Below, in pieces: positions 10,870 through 23,433 of a DNA stretch of 64,000 nt. The notes under the pieces are model-generated. The model saw only the letters and a list, made by a program, of their open reading frames with translations, did no database searches and was not told the origin of the DNA. This stretch comes from Tricholoma matsutake (Eukaryota; Basidiomycota; Agaricomycetes; Agaricales; Tricholomataceae). The DNA is taken from contig AP026544.2 of the NCBI GenBank assembly GCA_026075535.2, positions 186,001 to 250,000 on the forward strand. The letters run 5' to 3'. Made by a program: the position numbers and the translations under genes. Each line of letters starts with the position of its first letter. Position 1 is the stretch's first letter.

Positions 10870-11782
10870 TGATAGGCATTGACCTCGGTCCCATATTGCT
10901 CGGGCTTGGGCGGTGTCACACAATGTTTATTCTGATTTGTTAACAACAGGTGTCAATGCTGATATGGGTTGAGGTGCGCTTACTTGTGTCATCAAACTCA
11001 TTGTTGGGGAGAATTTAGTGGCCGATCTAATTCTTGGAGCAGATTGTACTATGGAGAATATCTGGTATCTGAGGGATTGATTTCATCTCCTGGGTGGAAT
11101 CATGAAGCGAATGGATTCCACAGTCGTGGTGAGTGCTACTCACTTAATCTTCAAATTGTTGCTGATAGATATCTTACCTCCTCCATGAGATACTTTCAGT
11201 CTCAAATGATAGTATTGATGATGGTGAAACTATCACCATTGAAAATCATTCTTCTACACATTATAATTTGCCTTTGGTAAAGCAATTATTACTGGATCCA
11301 ACTTCAGCCCTTTATACAATTTCAAAGATATCTTGAGTGGTCATGGGATTCAATTTTTGGTTGATAATCCTCATTCTTCTCAGCTGGCTTTGATACATCA
11401 TATATTGAATGGATTTTGTGCATCAAATCATGATTGTTGGCTTCTGTCTGGTTCTGTTGGACTTGTTGACTTATCTTCTGCTATGTGTAATATCATCGTC
11501 GATGCTCCCATACATCTTCTTCAATTGATGTGCAAAGGCATTGGTTATTTGTCTACTGATTCTTTGACTGAGGTTGAGTTGTTGAAATTGATACGTGTCT
11601 GTCATGATGTTCTTTTAAAAAATTCTTCCCTTTCCATTAATACTTGCCTTCGATTGATCTCACACCATGGCAGTGGCCAGTGTTTCAGATTGTTCAGCTT
11701 TTATTCCAGCTACAGAGTACCGACTACAGAATACCATCATACTGTACACCGTATATCGTACAGCATGATCAGGACTATATAA
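10870..11782 (+). pseudogene. degenerate coding-like region, family not recognised
   Basis: The frame around 10990-11080 reads VGENLVADLILGADC, which resembles the end of a retropepsin domain (normally ILG-D/A). From about 11200 another frame reads IENHSSTHYNLPLVKQLLL and then, after a shift near 11330, a 149-residue open frame to 11782. It lacks further motifs I know. It could be an old retroelement piece; the assignment is weak. From 11783 to 12147 I see only a repeat fragment and simple sequence. Confidence 0.3.
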
Positions 11783-12147
11783 CAACACCAACAAAACCCT
11801 TTATTCAATAATTTATCAAAAGTAGCGGGCTTTGCCGGTGCTCGACAGCGCACTACTTGGTAATAAATTTATAAGCTGTTCAACTTAGTAATCACATTAC
11901 TCGGTTCTGGGCCTGTCACGTGAATATTTTATGTTCAAATTTGTCAGCATGCAACGTAGCTAATGCTGGTTGATGCGGCTGCAGCTAGCTGCAGCTGCGG
12001 GTGTGGACATGGATATGAACACAGCCTCTCCCCTGCACTCTGTGTGCTGTCTCCCCGTCCCCATCCCCATCACCATCCCTGTTCTCACAACTGGAGGCAT
12101 ACCCTCCAAGCATACACTCTGTTCTTCCTCTTCATCTTCTGCATCCC

Positions 12148-12419
12148 TGTTGAAATTAATCCCTGATGCATGCTGTATACATGAGGCGATACATGCAGCA
12201 TACGCATGTTACTGCGCTTACTGCGCATACATGTGGTAAACACATTCCCGAGTCATGTGACATCCTTAATATTATGTATATAAGGAGAACCTGCACCGTA
12301 GTAGGAATACAGTGTTCTTACCTCTGCTAACCCTAGCTGTAAGTCTAACTAAACCCCAGGTAGGTTGTAAGGAACGTGTTGTCTCTTCCCCTGTGCAGCG
12401 TATATAGTCTGCTCCAACA
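12148..12419 (+). repeat. 5' LTR of the copia element
   Basis: 272 bp, TG...CA ends. A TATA-like TATGTATATAAGG (about 12273-12285) would drive transcription. It differs from the 3' LTR at four transitions. Confidence 0.95.
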
Positions 12420-12442
12420 GGTTATGGGCCCTGCTGGGCACG
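12420..12442 (+). promoter_or_regulatory. primer-binding site, initiator-Met half-tRNA type
   Basis: GGTTATGGGCCC starts directly after the LTR and is followed by CTGCTGGGCACG. It is complementary to the anticodon-stem region of initiator tRNA-Met, the internal 'half-tRNA' primer known from Drosophila copia. The match is from memory of the tRNA sequence. Confidence 0.7.
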
Positions 12443-12647
12443 TCGCGAACGCGCTTTAATTAGCTGCGAACGACGTTGACTTCATCGTCTCCAAATTATA
12501 ACCTTGCGCTCTTCGTGAGCTGCATATAAAACCTAGGTTGACTAGGGTTAACCACTCTGAAGGAGTGTTTTCTCCTGAGAATGTTAAACATGTTTTATTG
12601 AGTAAAAAGACTGATTGAGCGCTTTTAACAGCTGCCACCACAGAATC

Positions 12648-15600
12648 ATGTCTTCAACTCTTGAAAAACTCGTTCAAACTTTCGATGGATCAAATTACAT
12701 TCTATGGGCCCACTCAATGAAGGCGTGGCTCAGGTCTCAGGGCCTCTGGCAAATAACTAGCGGGGCGGAGCAAAAACCGCCCCCGGCGCCTCCCTTGACG
12801 GCGACGAACGCTACCTTGGTAGCGGATGCTAATGCCAAGCTCCAGACCTGGAGCAACAAAAATGACCAGGCTATTGGTAGCCTAGTGCTCTGCCTGGCCC
12901 CCTCCATTCGGCAGCGTGCCAACACAAAGGACACTGCTGAGGAGGTGTGGGATCTCATCCGCACCGATTATGGTGTGGACGGCCCCTCCCAAGTCTTCGC
13001 GGACTTTAGGTCCGCAATAGCAATCAAAATCCCGGCTGCGAACCCCGCACCAGAGATTGCAAAAATGGCTGACAAATTTGAGCGCCTCACGGCTGCTAAT
13101 GTCGCCATCCCCGAGCTAGTACAAGCGATGATTCTACTTGCTGCGATGCCGCGCGAGTACGACTCATTGTCTGCAACGGTCCTTAACACGACTGCCACTA
13201 GCGCCTTGACATTTAAACATGTCAAGGACTCCATTGTTGCTGAAGCCTCAAGGCGCACAGCAGTTGGAAAGCCCGCTGGCCAGCCGCAGGCCAACAAACT
13301 TTCCGCTGTTAAGCGCAAGGGGGGAAACCCCAAATGGCAGCCCAAAGAAGGGCAAAACAGCAACGGAGACTCGTCCCGAAAACGTGGACGACGTGGGGAC
13401 AGAAAGACTAAGGAGGAGAGACCAAAGGAGAAACATACCCACCTCGCCTCCAATGCCTTTACCACCATAAATGGTAATGGCACCATCATACCGCCGATGC
13501 CGCTCATACAGCGCATCGAGCGACGCAAACACACTCCCACAAGGGATCCTCGCCGCCGACCGCCTGCACAGGCATACACGGGCGCAGCCTCCTCTTCTTG
13601 CTCGGTTTACACCGAATACCAGCAAGCTCGAGACACCCTCGAGCGCATGCAACTTCCATGCAGCGCGAAAAACCTGCGACCGCTGGAAGAGCACCTTACG
13701 GTGCGAGAAGGTAAGAGAAGGAGGATAGAGCCAGAAACCGAGGCAACGATCGAGGAGGTAGAAGACGATACCGTCTCCCTCGGATCTGAACCTCCAGTAA
13801 CTGACGAGGAAGTGTGGAAAGCCGTCGACGAAATGCTCGTCGATGAACCCCTTGATACAGGGGCGTATGATGACAGGTCAGTCCTTTTCCCTGCCACAAG
13901 CACTAAGATTAAAATTCCTATGAATACAGCAAACTTTTCATGTGAAATTTTACCGCTATTAAATGTATCATGGAATTATGTAGATCTTAATATATGTGCT
14001 ATGTGTGCAAAGGGAGATTGTAAGAAAGGTGCCGACTGGATCATAGATTCAGGCGCATCAAAACACTTCACTGGTGAAATGAAAGATTTCGCTTCTTACG
14101 AGCCTTTACCAAGAAAGGACTCTACCTTGGTCCAAACGGCCACTGGTACTACTCATATAGTAGGAAAAGGAGCAGTCTTCATTAGACACCAGGTAGTATG
14201 TAATGGGAAGTCAGAGACGTGTGAAACGCGACTATACCCCGTCTACTACATACCCGACATTAATACTCGATTGATGTCAATGGGGGTCTTTTTACAAGAC
14301 GGAAGTGATGTGCGTGGTTCCTCCGCATACATTTCATTCATCGAGCATGGAAACCCAATCATGCATTGTGTCCCTCTAAGGAGGAATGACACGATCTATT
14401 GGGCTCGGACTCATATATTGAGCACCAAAAAGGTTAATGTCGCAACCATTTATGTCGCTGACTACTTGACTTGGCATAGGCGACTTGGACACCCATCCAA
14501 AGAGGCGCTAGGGAAAATGCCTAAAAGCACCATAAAATTCCCAAGGAATTTAATTATTCCTAAAGACAAAATTATATGTCCAGGGTGTGCAGAAGGGAAA
14601 ATGACCTCAAAATCTTTTCCCGAGTCAGACTCACGAGCTGACAAATCCTTTGAATTAATACATTCCGACCTAAAGGAACTCCCGGTACTATCGTACCACA
14701 AACATAAATACTTCATTGTATTTTTGGATGACAAAACGTCACATATTTGGGTCCAATGCCTTAGAAAGAAATCTGACGCTGCTGCAGCGATTAGACAATT
14801 TCAAGCGATGGCTAAGACCCAATATGGCGCTACAATCAAGCGCTGGCGTGTCGATCCAGGGGGGGAGTTCAAGGATCGTGAGCTACAAAAACAGCTCAAG
14901 GATTTAGGCATCAAAATAGAGATGTCTGCACCCCACGTTCATCAACAGAACGGGCGCGCAGAGCGCGCCATAAGGACAATAATGGAAAAGTCGCAAACCC
15001 TGCGATTCACCGCTTGTCTACCACAATCATGGTGGGAATTTTGCATAGAACATGCAACACATTTATACAACCAAACCCCAATAAGGCGCCTGAAATGGCT
15101 GACACCTTTTGAGGACCTGACAAAGGTCCGCCCAGATCTAAACAATCTGAAGGTCTTCGGTTGCGGTGCTTATGTCTATCTACCAAAGGAAAAACGTCCA
15201 ACAACATTGTCTCCTTGATCGGAGCTAATGACGTACCTTGGAGTAGAAGATGGCATTAAAGCATATCGTTTCATGCGACGAAACGGTGCAATATTCATTG
15301 GTGCTACGGCACTATTTGATGAAACGATGTTCCCATGCTGTCCCGGAGCTAAAACTCCTGCCAAGACAGACCTTGGTGATTTTCCACCAGAACCAGAAGA
15401 TGACGACCACTCATCTGGAACGGATGGCGATGACCCTATACCGCCACAAAATCCGCCCCTTCCTCCATCATCAGAAGATGATGATGATGATTTACCAAGC
15501 GAGCAAAAGGCGCATGACGATGCAACTAACGCTCCTCCTCCGCCGCCTCCAGTTAGCACTGAGGACTTTCGTCCAAGACGTGAAGATCAACAGGAATGGC

Positions 15601-17513
15601 AGCAATTGCCCCGTCGATCAGGCAGGCAGAGGAAAATCCCAAAACATCCCGGCAATACCTATGGAGAACAGCGACTCCCCTCTGACATAGAGAGAGACAT
15701 TGCGCGTGATTGATATGGGAAGAAGTCTGTGGGTCAAGATTCGGATCATAACCGAACACGACCACGACCTCAACAACAAGAACCGGTTACTGGACCGAGT
15801 TCGGCACCCCATGAGAGTGTGCCCGATTCCAATAATCAAGAACATGATCACCCAATGGGGGAACCGGACGAAGCAGGTTATATTAAAAAGATAACCAAGG
15901 AAGGTGGAGATGAGCTTATCCGCTGGCTGTTGTCAAAAGCAGTCACACCATCAAGCGGAAAAAGCCTAGTTCCAAACCAATTTCGCGATATTGCGCGCCT
16001 ACCCCGGCAGCAGCAACTTGAGTGGAAACAGGCTTGTCGTGAAGAGTTAGAGGCTCTTTGCAAGCGACAAGTCTATGACATCGTCGATCTTCCACATGAT
16101 CGAAAAACGATCAAAAATAGATGGGTTTTCTCCGTGAAATCGGACGGAAGAAAACAAGCCAGACTCGTGGCCAAAGGCTTTTCACAAGTCGAAGGCGTTG
16201 ACTTTGATGAGATTTTCTCACCAGTAGTCCGCTATGAGACCGTACGCCTCATGTTTGCCCTTGCGTCTCTAGAAGGCATGTATATGACCGGTCTAGATGT
16301 AAAAACCGCATTTTTATAGGGCAAACTTGATGAGGAGATCTATATGGATCAACCCAAGGGTTTCAAACTCAAGGGTAAAGAGCGCAAAGTAATGCGCTTA
16401 CGCCGAGCATTGTATGGCCTTAAACAGGCTTCACTAGCATGGTGGAAAGAGCTAGAGGCATTTATGCGCACCATTGGGTTCGTGCGCGCCAGCTCCGATG
16501 CCGGCATCTTCATACACAAGGATCCTAAGACAGGCAGCATCGTTATTGCGCTAGTCTATGTTGATGATGGCTTGTTCATGGGCAAGAACAAGAAACTTGT
16601 GGATGAAAAGAAGAATGCTTGCCTGAAGCATTGGGAGTGCCGTAGTACTGAAAAAGTCACGGAATTCTTAGGCATGCGCGTCACCCAGACCGCTGCAAAA
16701 GTCAAACTTGATCAAACAGAATATCTCGCCAAAGTGCTTGAGAGGTTCGAGATGACAAATGCCAAGATTGCCCCCACTCCACTCCCGACTGGCTACAAAC
16801 CATCGGAGAACACAGCGACGCCAAATGCGGCGCTTAGATCAACATATCAGTCTGTGATCGGATCTTTATTGTATCTGATGCTTGGAACGCGACCTGATAT
16901 CGCTTATGCGGTAATCAAGATGTCGCAATTCTCGGCTAATCCTAGCCAAGAACATCTAGACAAAGCGATGTACATAATGCGCTATCTGGTGGGAACCCAG
17001 AAGTACAGTATAGTCTATGATGGAGAGAAATCCGAGGGGCTACAGGCCTTCACAGATTCTGATTGGGCAGCTGACACAGTCAAGCGCCGATCTACAACGG
17101 GTTACTTTGCTACTCTGGCGAGTGGCATTGTGTGCTGGCAGTCCCGTTTACAAAAAACTGTAGCACTGTCATCCACAGAAGCCGAATACATGGCTCTCTC
17201 CGACACTTGTCGGCAGATAGTGTGGATAGAGTCCTTATTCCAGGAACTTGGATATACACTGAAGCGCGTACCAATCTGCGCTGATAATCAAGGATCCATC
17301 TTTATTGGATCAAATCCAGTTCATGAAAGAAGGACCAAACATATAGACATTCACTACCACTACACCCGTGAATGCATAGAAAATGACAAAGTCACAGTTG
17401 TTTTCATTCCTGGAAGTGATAATCCGGCTGACATGTTCACAAAGAACCTTGGCGCTGTCCTATTCAGGAAATTTAGAGACTCTCTCGGAATTACTTTCAA
17501 GATTCAAACTTAG
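12648..17513 (+). pseudogene. copia gag-pol polyprotein, single frame with three stops
   Basis: ATG at 12648 starts MSSTLEKLVQTFDGSNYILW, a UBN2-type gag start. A basic/acidic linker without a CCHC knuckle follows. The protease DSGAS lies at about 14047. A GAG-pre-integrase HRRLGHPS (about 14476) comes next, then the integrase core (HSDLKEL, RVDPGGEF, GRAERA), RT (VFSVKSDG, ALVYVDDG about 16548-16571) and RNase H (FTDSDWA, SSTEAEY). The whole reads in one frame to 17513. It is interrupted only by TGA at 15216-15218, TGA at 15711-15713 and TAG at 16317-16319. Both TGA codons could be CGA to TGA at CpG. No frameshift was found, so the decay is recent. Confidence 0.95.
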
Positions 17514-17534
17514 CTGCTTAGAGCGCTGTACAGT

Positions 17535-17545
17535 TTGAGGGGGGG
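17535..17545 (+). promoter_or_regulatory. polypurine tract of the copia element
   Basis: TTGAGGGGGGG directly abuts the 3' LTR, as expected for plus-strand priming. Confidence 0.8.
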
Positions 17546-17817
17546 TGTTGAAATTAATCCCTGATGCATGCTGTATACATGAGGCGATACATGCAGCATA
17601 CGCATGTTACTGCGCTTACTGCGCATACATGCGGTAAACACATTCCTGAGTCATGTGACATCCTTAATATTATGTATATAAGGAGAACCTGTACCGTAGT
17701 AGGAATACAGTGTTCTTACCTCTGCTAACCCTAGCTGTAAGTCTAACTAAACCCCAGGTAGGTTGTAAGGAACGTGTTGTCTCTTCCCCTGTGCAGTGTA
17801 TATAGTCTGCTCCAACA
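17546..17817 (+). repeat. 3' LTR of the copia element
   Basis: 272 bp, followed by the second ATCCC target duplication at 17818-17822. Confidence 0.95.
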
Positions 17818-17822
17818 ATCCC

Positions 17823-18370
17823 CTCCTGCACGCACACCTCGTCCCCCTGGGTATACAAATTCATGTTCCTGCAGAACCTCTCCAGCACTAATACTTTGCT
17901 GCCACCCAATCATAGGATGTCTCTGCTCGGCATGCACCGGTATCCCAACTCAATAACTACTCAACAAGAGTTTATAACTTTAATAATTAGTTGGTTTTCC
18001 AATACAAAGGAGGTAAGAGTTGATCTCAAATACCTGATCATGTCCCATTTATTGTAGTGTTCAGTGCCTCACCACTTACACATCTCCCAGTTAAATCAAC
18101 TGACCAATGAGACCGGTGGATGACCGACATTTTTTGTTGGTGAAATACAGCTCCGTCGCAAGCACCTGGACACAATTTCTGCCCACGTGCCATTGCTATC
18201 TCCCTTTCGCATCACACTACCATTTCATAATCAGCTTGTGGTTATCATTGACTGGGTTCCCAGGAACGTCAATTGTAATAGTTCGACCATAGAATTGCTA
18301 ACATCCAGAACTCCCCCACTTTATGACACGCACCGGTATCCCAACTCAATGACTACTCAACCAGGGTTAG
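17823..18370. repeat. second block of the 400-bp satellite-like unit
   Basis: From about 17925 it matches 9650-9900 and then 9479-9740 in order, including the hairpin (18118-18150). It ends abruptly at about 18368, where gypsy sequence (element G1) begins mid-gag. Confidence 0.65.
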
Positions 18371-18790
18371 GGTTTAGACTGACTACCTTCTATGCCAGAG
18401 AAGTTGGACAAGTGGTATAATTGGGCAGTGCGCCTTGACCAGCAATATTGGCAGGAACAGGCAGAGTCAAAGTTGATGTACGGAAGTAGTAAATTTGGAA
18501 AGTCATCAGGAGGAAAGTCTGAGAAAGGAAAGGCGCCTCAGGTGCAAGCTCCGAGGGCACAGCCACTGGCCATGGCAGTGACACCTATAGTTACGGAGTC
18601 AGCAGCACCAGCAGAGGCAATGGAGGGTGATCAAGCAGGGCGACAAGCCCCACTTAAATGTTTTAACTGTGGGCAGTTAGGACACATTTCTAGGAATTGT
18701 AGGCAGAAAAGAAAGATTAGGGAAGCTACAATCAAGGAAGTGAAGCCAGAGGAAGGCAGGCAGAAGAATTTTGTGGAAGAGTCCCAGTGA
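18371..18790 (+). pseudogene. G1 gag fragment with CCHC zinc knuckle
   Basis: The frame from about 18392 contains LDKWYNWAVRLDQQY, a Lys/Ser/Gly-rich linker, and CFNCGQLGHISRNC (about 18658-18699), a classical CX2CX4HX4C knuckle for nucleic-acid binding. It stops with TGA at 18788-18790, as in copy A, where pol starts at the same place in another frame. The N-terminal part of gag is missing. Confidence 0.85.
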
Positions 18791-20784
18791 AGGTTTCCCC
18801 ATTGGTGACCCAGAATCGTTACAATGTATTAGTATCCGAGGAAACCCAGAGTAAATCAGAAAAGGAAATCGAGGAGGAGTACAACTGTTGCAAATCACGT
18901 GACAAAGAAAATTGTCATGCATCATTTCCGAAAACCCCTAAATTCTTTATTCGCTCTGTGTGAATAGAACCCAAAATCACCTTGACTGTGGGACTGAAGA
19001 CAGTGGACACGCATGCAGCAATTGATGTGGAAGCATTGCTTGATAGTGGTGCTACAGGATTATTCATTAATCGGTCTGTAATTACCAGAAACAGTATTAA
19101 CACATGCAAGCTGGTGCAACCTATAATGGTGTACAATATTGATGCAACAGTCAATCGTGGAGGAACAATCAAGGAGGAGGTGAGTATGGTACTAAAGTAT
19201 TGGGAGCATCAGGAGCGAGCTGTATTTGAAGTGTGCAATCTTGGGAAAACCAATCTAATAATAGGATGTTCATGGTTGCGGAAGCATAATCCTGAAATTG
19301 ATTGGAAAACTGGGAAAGTACAAATGACTCATTGTCCTAAGGAATGTAATGTGTATGGGAGGAAGATGAAGAAGGAAAAAAGGAAAAAGAGAGAGAAAGA
19401 ACATCCGAGGAAGTATTCTGTTACGATGGAGGAAGTGGAGGATGAGGAAATGCCAAATGGGGAAGTTCTGGTCATCATCGAAAAAGAAGAGCAGAAGCAA
19501 ACCTTTAGAGCATTTTGTGGAGGACAGTCATGGGACAAGAATATTGTGAAGGTGGAGAAGCCAGTGGAGGAGTGGGTGCCAAAAGTGTATCATGAATATC
19601 TGTCAGTGTCCCAGAAGAAGGAATCTGAGCGAATGCTGGTGCAGAAGCCATGGGATCATGCGATCGAGATGAAGCCAGGGTTTGTGCCGAAGAAGTCGAA
19701 GGTATATCCATTATCTCCGATGGAACAAGAAGAAGTGGATGCATTCCTGAAGTAGCTATTGCACAAAGGATACATACGACCTTCAAAATCACCGCAGACG
19801 GTACCAATATTCTTTGTGCCAAAGAAAGACCAAAGGAAGAGGATGTGTACAGATTATAGGTATTTGAATGAGGGGACAGTGAAGAATGCATACCCCCTGC
19901 CGTTGATCTCAGAAATAATTGACAAGGTGGGAAAAGCCAAGGTCTTTACAAAATTGGATTTACAATGGGGATACAATAATGTACAAATAAAGAAAGGAGA
20001 TGAGTGGAAGGCTGCATTTGCCACGCGTCGAGGATCCTTTGAGCCACTTGTCATGTTTTTTGGGGTGACTAATAGTCCCCCGACCTTTCAAAATATGATG
20101 AATGACATTTTCAAGGACATAATAGACAAAGGCATGGTAATAATATTTATTGACGACATTCTGATATTCATGGAGGATAAAGAGAATCATGAGGTGATAG
20201 TGCAGGAGGTGTTACGGAGATTGGCAGAGAATGATCTATTTTTGAAACCAGAGAAGTGAGTGTTGGGGGCAAGCAAGATCCAGTTCCTAGGATTATTGAT
20301 CAGCCCTGATGGGATCAAAATGGATCCAATCAAGGTACAGGTGATCACAGATTGGTCTGTGCCCACCCATGTCAAGGAGGTTCAAGCCTTCTTGGGACTT
20401 GCAAACTATTATCATTGCTTTGTGCACAATTTTTCCGAAATTGCCACACCCTTACATAACCTTATGTGAAAGGGAGTAGTGTGGAGGTGGTGAGAGCAGC
20501 AGCAGACACTGTTTGAGGAGTTGAAGAGGAAGTTTGTGGAGGGACCAATATTAGCCCCAGTAGATTTCACATGCCCTTTATGAGTGGAATCAGATGCATC
20601 TGACTTTGCTACTGGAGCAGTGTTATCAATGCTGTGCGAAGATCACAAATGGCATCCTTGTGCATACTTGTCAAAAGGGTTGAATGATGTGGAGAGGAAT
20701 TATGATGTGCATGACAAAGAGATGTTGGGGATAATACGAGCATTGGAGGCGTGGAGGCATTATTTGGAGGGATGGATGCATTGA
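18787..20784 (+). pseudogene. G1 pol: protease, RT and RNase H, with several stops
   Basis: One frame holds the protease (LLDSGATGLFIN, about 19036-19071), a connection region rich in Lys/Glu, RT with CTDYRYLN (about 19842-19866) and FIDDILIFM (about 20146-20172), and RNase H with [13 protein letters not shown]. Stops are TGA at 18961, TAG at 19753, TGA near 20257, TGA at 20467, TGA near 20491 and TGA at 20581. At 18961, 20467 and 20581 a sister copy in this window has CGA or CAA. The frame ends at a deletion junction near 20782 (EGWMH then stop). Confidence 0.9.
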
Positions 20785-21304
20785 CTTGGTATGGCTAAGT
20801 ACCAAGGACCTGAATATTCCATGACCTTTGAGGAAACTTACGGAGAAACAAGTTGGCCCATATGCAATCTCTAAAGTGATCTTGCCTAATGTGGTAGTGC
20901 TAAAATTACCCTGATTATTCAAGATTGATCCTGAGATTAACATATCCCGCCTATGCCCTTACCACCCGCCCACTATTCCTGGCCAACAAACTACTCTGCA
21001 ACCTCTGATAATAGTAGAAGGTGCTCCAGAATACATAGTTGAAGAAATTCTAGACTTGCATCTTCAATGGAACAAATTGGAGTTTTTAATAAAGTGGAAA
21101 AACTACACCAACAAAAATAATTTGTGGGAACCCAAAGGGAATTGTAAGCGAGCATGTAACGTGATTGCCCAATTTTTTAAATGTAATCGGAATGCTCCAT
21201 GTCGCATTGCGAGAATGGTGTATGAGGGGATGAAATTCCAGCCTTACCAAAATTTCACACAGGGGACAAACATAATATTTTCTTGCCTGGAAGTCGAGGC
21301 ATAA
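20785..21304 (+). pseudogene. G1 integrase C-terminus with chromodomain
   Basis: After the deletion the sequence reads LVWLSTKDLNIP (integrase C-terminal, GPY/F-type neighbourhood with QVGPYAISKVI). A chromodomain-like segment follows: APEYIVEEILDLHLQW with FLIKWKNYTNKNNLWEP (about 21025-21135). Chromodomains steer chromovirus integration towards methylated histone H3. It ends at EVEA just before the polypurine AAAAGGGGGG. Confidence 0.88.
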
Positions 21305-21315
21305 AAGGGGGGTAA

Positions 21316-21717
21316 TGTTAGGAAACCACCCCATTACCTAATAAACTTTCATTTTCATTTTATTATGTCAAATTATGCTACATGACGCCAAATGGCGCTA
21401 CATTTTGATAGCATGAGAATTTTATTTCGCACGCATCAAAATGTATGTGCATGTATGAGTGCGTCGGTAACAACAATGTACAATATATGTAACATAGTAT
21501 ATAAGCCCTAAATATATGCCTAGGGGACCCCAGTTGTGTTCTCTTAGGTATTCCACCTATGCTTTCAGTGTGAAAGGCCTATCTCAACAAAATCACCTAT
21601 TAATAACCCCTCGCATCAAAACCATCAATTCCCCCATCACGCGCACGGATCCTGCCCCCTTCTTGTAGAGAGAACCTGCACAGTCTTAGCTAGCAGATAG
21701 TGGGTGTCGCCCTAACA
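21316..21717 (+). repeat. 3' LTR of gypsy G1
   Basis: 402 bp, TG...CA. It includes a TATA-like GTATATAAGCCC (about 21500). The same LTR family occurs at 23434-23834, 30633-31033 and 32937-33337 on the minus strand. Confidence 0.92.
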
Positions 21718-21837
21718 GTCACCACCCCCATCCACTCTGTGAGCAGTTGCTCGCAGCAGAGGTGTGGGTGGTGTGTTGGTTCTGTGGTGGTGTTGTCCAG
21801 GACAGGACCCATTATGACCCTGCAAGCAGGGGCTCAC
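21718..21837. repeat. fragment of the GAGCAGTTGCTC repeat family between two gypsy copies
   Basis: It contains GTGAGCAGTTGCTCGCAGC, the core of the tandem units found in Elements I-III and V, then a GT-rich tract. It separates G1 from the inverted copy A. Confidence 0.5.
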
Positions 21838-23433
21838 AATGGCAGGGGGTATGTGTTCTTCACTGTCCACTCATTCAAATACCTATAATCTGTACACATC
21901 CTCTTCCTCTGGTCTTTCTTTGGCATGAAGAATATTGGTGATGTCTGCGGTGATTTCAAAGGTTGTATGTATCCTTTGTGCAATTGCTCATTTAGGAACA
22001 CATCAACTTCTTCTTGTTCCATTAGAGATAACGGATATACCTTCAACCTTTTCGGCACAAACCCTGGCTTCTCTCAATCGCATGATCCCATGGCTTCTGC
22101 ACTGGCATTTGCTCACACTCCTTCTTCTGGAACACTGACAGATATTCGTGATACACTTTTGGCACCCACTCCTCCACTGGCTTCTCCACCTTCATGATAT
22201 TCTTGTCCCATGACTGTCCTCCACGAATTGCTCTAAAAGTTTGCTTCTGCTCTTCTTTCTCGATTATGATCGGAACTTCCCCATTTGGCATTTCCTCATC
22301 CTCCACTTCCTCCATTGTAACAGAATACTTCCTTGGATGTTCTTTCTCTCTCTTTTTCCTTTTCTCCTTCTTCATCTTCCTCCCATACACATTACATTTC
22401 TTAGGACAACGAGTCATTTGTACTTTCCCAGTTTTCCAATCAATTTCAGGATTATGGTTCCATAACCATGGACATCCTATTATTAGATTAATTTTCCCAA
22501 GATCGCACACTTCGAATATGGCCTGTTCCTGATGCTCCTGATACTTTAGTACCATGGTCACCTCCTCCTTGATAGTTCCTCCACAATTGACTGTTCCATC
22601 AATATTGTACACCATTATAGGTTGCGACAGCTTGCGTATGTTAAAACCATTTCCAGTAATTAAGGACCAATTAATGAATAATCCTGTAGCACCACTATCA
22701 AGCAATGCATCCACATCAATTGCTGCATGCGTGTCCACTGTCTTCAGTCCCACAGTCAAGGTGATTTTGGGTTCTATTCGCACAGAGTGTATAAAGGATT
22801 TAGCGGTTTTTGGAAATAGTACTTGGCAATTTTCTTTGTCATGTGATTCACAATAGTTGTACTCCTCCTCAATTTCCTGTCCTGATTTACTCTGGGTTTC
22901 CTCAGATACTAATACATTGTAATGATTCTGGGTCACCAATGGGGAAACCTTCATTGGGACTCTGCCACAAAATTCTTCTGCCTGCCTTCCTGCAGCTTCA
23001 CTTCCTCAATTGTAGCTTCCCTAATCTTTCTTTTCTGCCTACAATTCCTAGCAATGTGTCCTAACTGCCCACAGTTAAAACATTTAAGTGGGGCTTGTCT
23101 CCCTGCTTGATCAACCTCCATTGCCTCTGCTGGTGCTGCTGACTCCATAACAGTAGGTGTCACTGCCATGGCCAGTGGCTGTGCCCTTGGAGTTTGCACC
23201 TGAGGTGCCTTTCCTTTCTCAGACTTTCCTCCTGATGGCTTTCCAAATTCACTACTTCCATACATCAACTTTGACTCTGCCTGTTCCTGCTGATATTGCC
23301 AGTCAAGGCGCATTGCCCAATTATACCACTCATCCAACTTCTCTGGTATAGAAGGTAGTTGGTAGATAGACTTGAATAAAGAGGGATTTAATCCTGCTTT
23401 CAAAAACTCTACCAATGCAGCTTCTCCCATATC
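21838..23433 (-). pseudogene. gypsy copy A: gag end, protease and start of RT
   Basis: On the minus strand gag (23433-22951) carries CFNCGQLGHIARNC. Pol overlaps its end at 22954 with KVSPLVTQNHYNVL, the protease LLDSGATGLFIN, and RT up to [14 protein letters not shown], where it breaks off at 21838. Gag is joined directly to an LTR at 23434, so leader and gag N-terminus are deleted. It still has CGA at 22778-22780, where G1 has TGA and copy B has CAA. Confidence 0.88.

Larger units (their letters stand above)
12148..17817 (+). mobile_element. Ty1/copia LTR retrotransposon, complete but for three stops
   Basis: Two 272-bp LTRs (TGTTGAAATT...CTCCAACA) enclose one long gag-pol frame. The flanks are identical 5-bp duplications, ATCCC (12143-12147 and 17818-17822). 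The LTRs differ at four positions, all C/T, three at CpG. The domain order gag, protease, integrase, RT, RNase H is that of Ty1/copia (Pseudoviridae-like). The low LTR divergence makes this the youngest full insertion visible here. Confidence 0.97.
18371..21717 (+). mobile_element. Ty3/gypsy chromovirus copy G1, 5'-truncated and internally deleted
   Basis: It starts inside gag, runs through gag CCHC, protease, RT and RNase H to about 20784, then jumps by deletion to the integrase C-terminus and chromodomain. It ends with a 402-bp LTR (TGTTAGGAAACC...CGCCCTAACA). There is no 5' LTR. Copies A, B and C in this window are the same family and give the missing parts. Confidence 0.93.

Noticed and set aside
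10990..11080. A retropepsin domain (VADLILGADC)
   Set aside because: Only one short motif fits, there is no DSG/DTG box upstream and nothing retroelement-like follows, so it is left as unrecognised.
12648..17513. In-frame TGA codons as programmed readthrough or a recoded stop
   Set aside because: Sister copies elsewhere in the window show CGA or CAA at equivalent TGA codons, and TGA positions differ between copies, so mutation explains them better.
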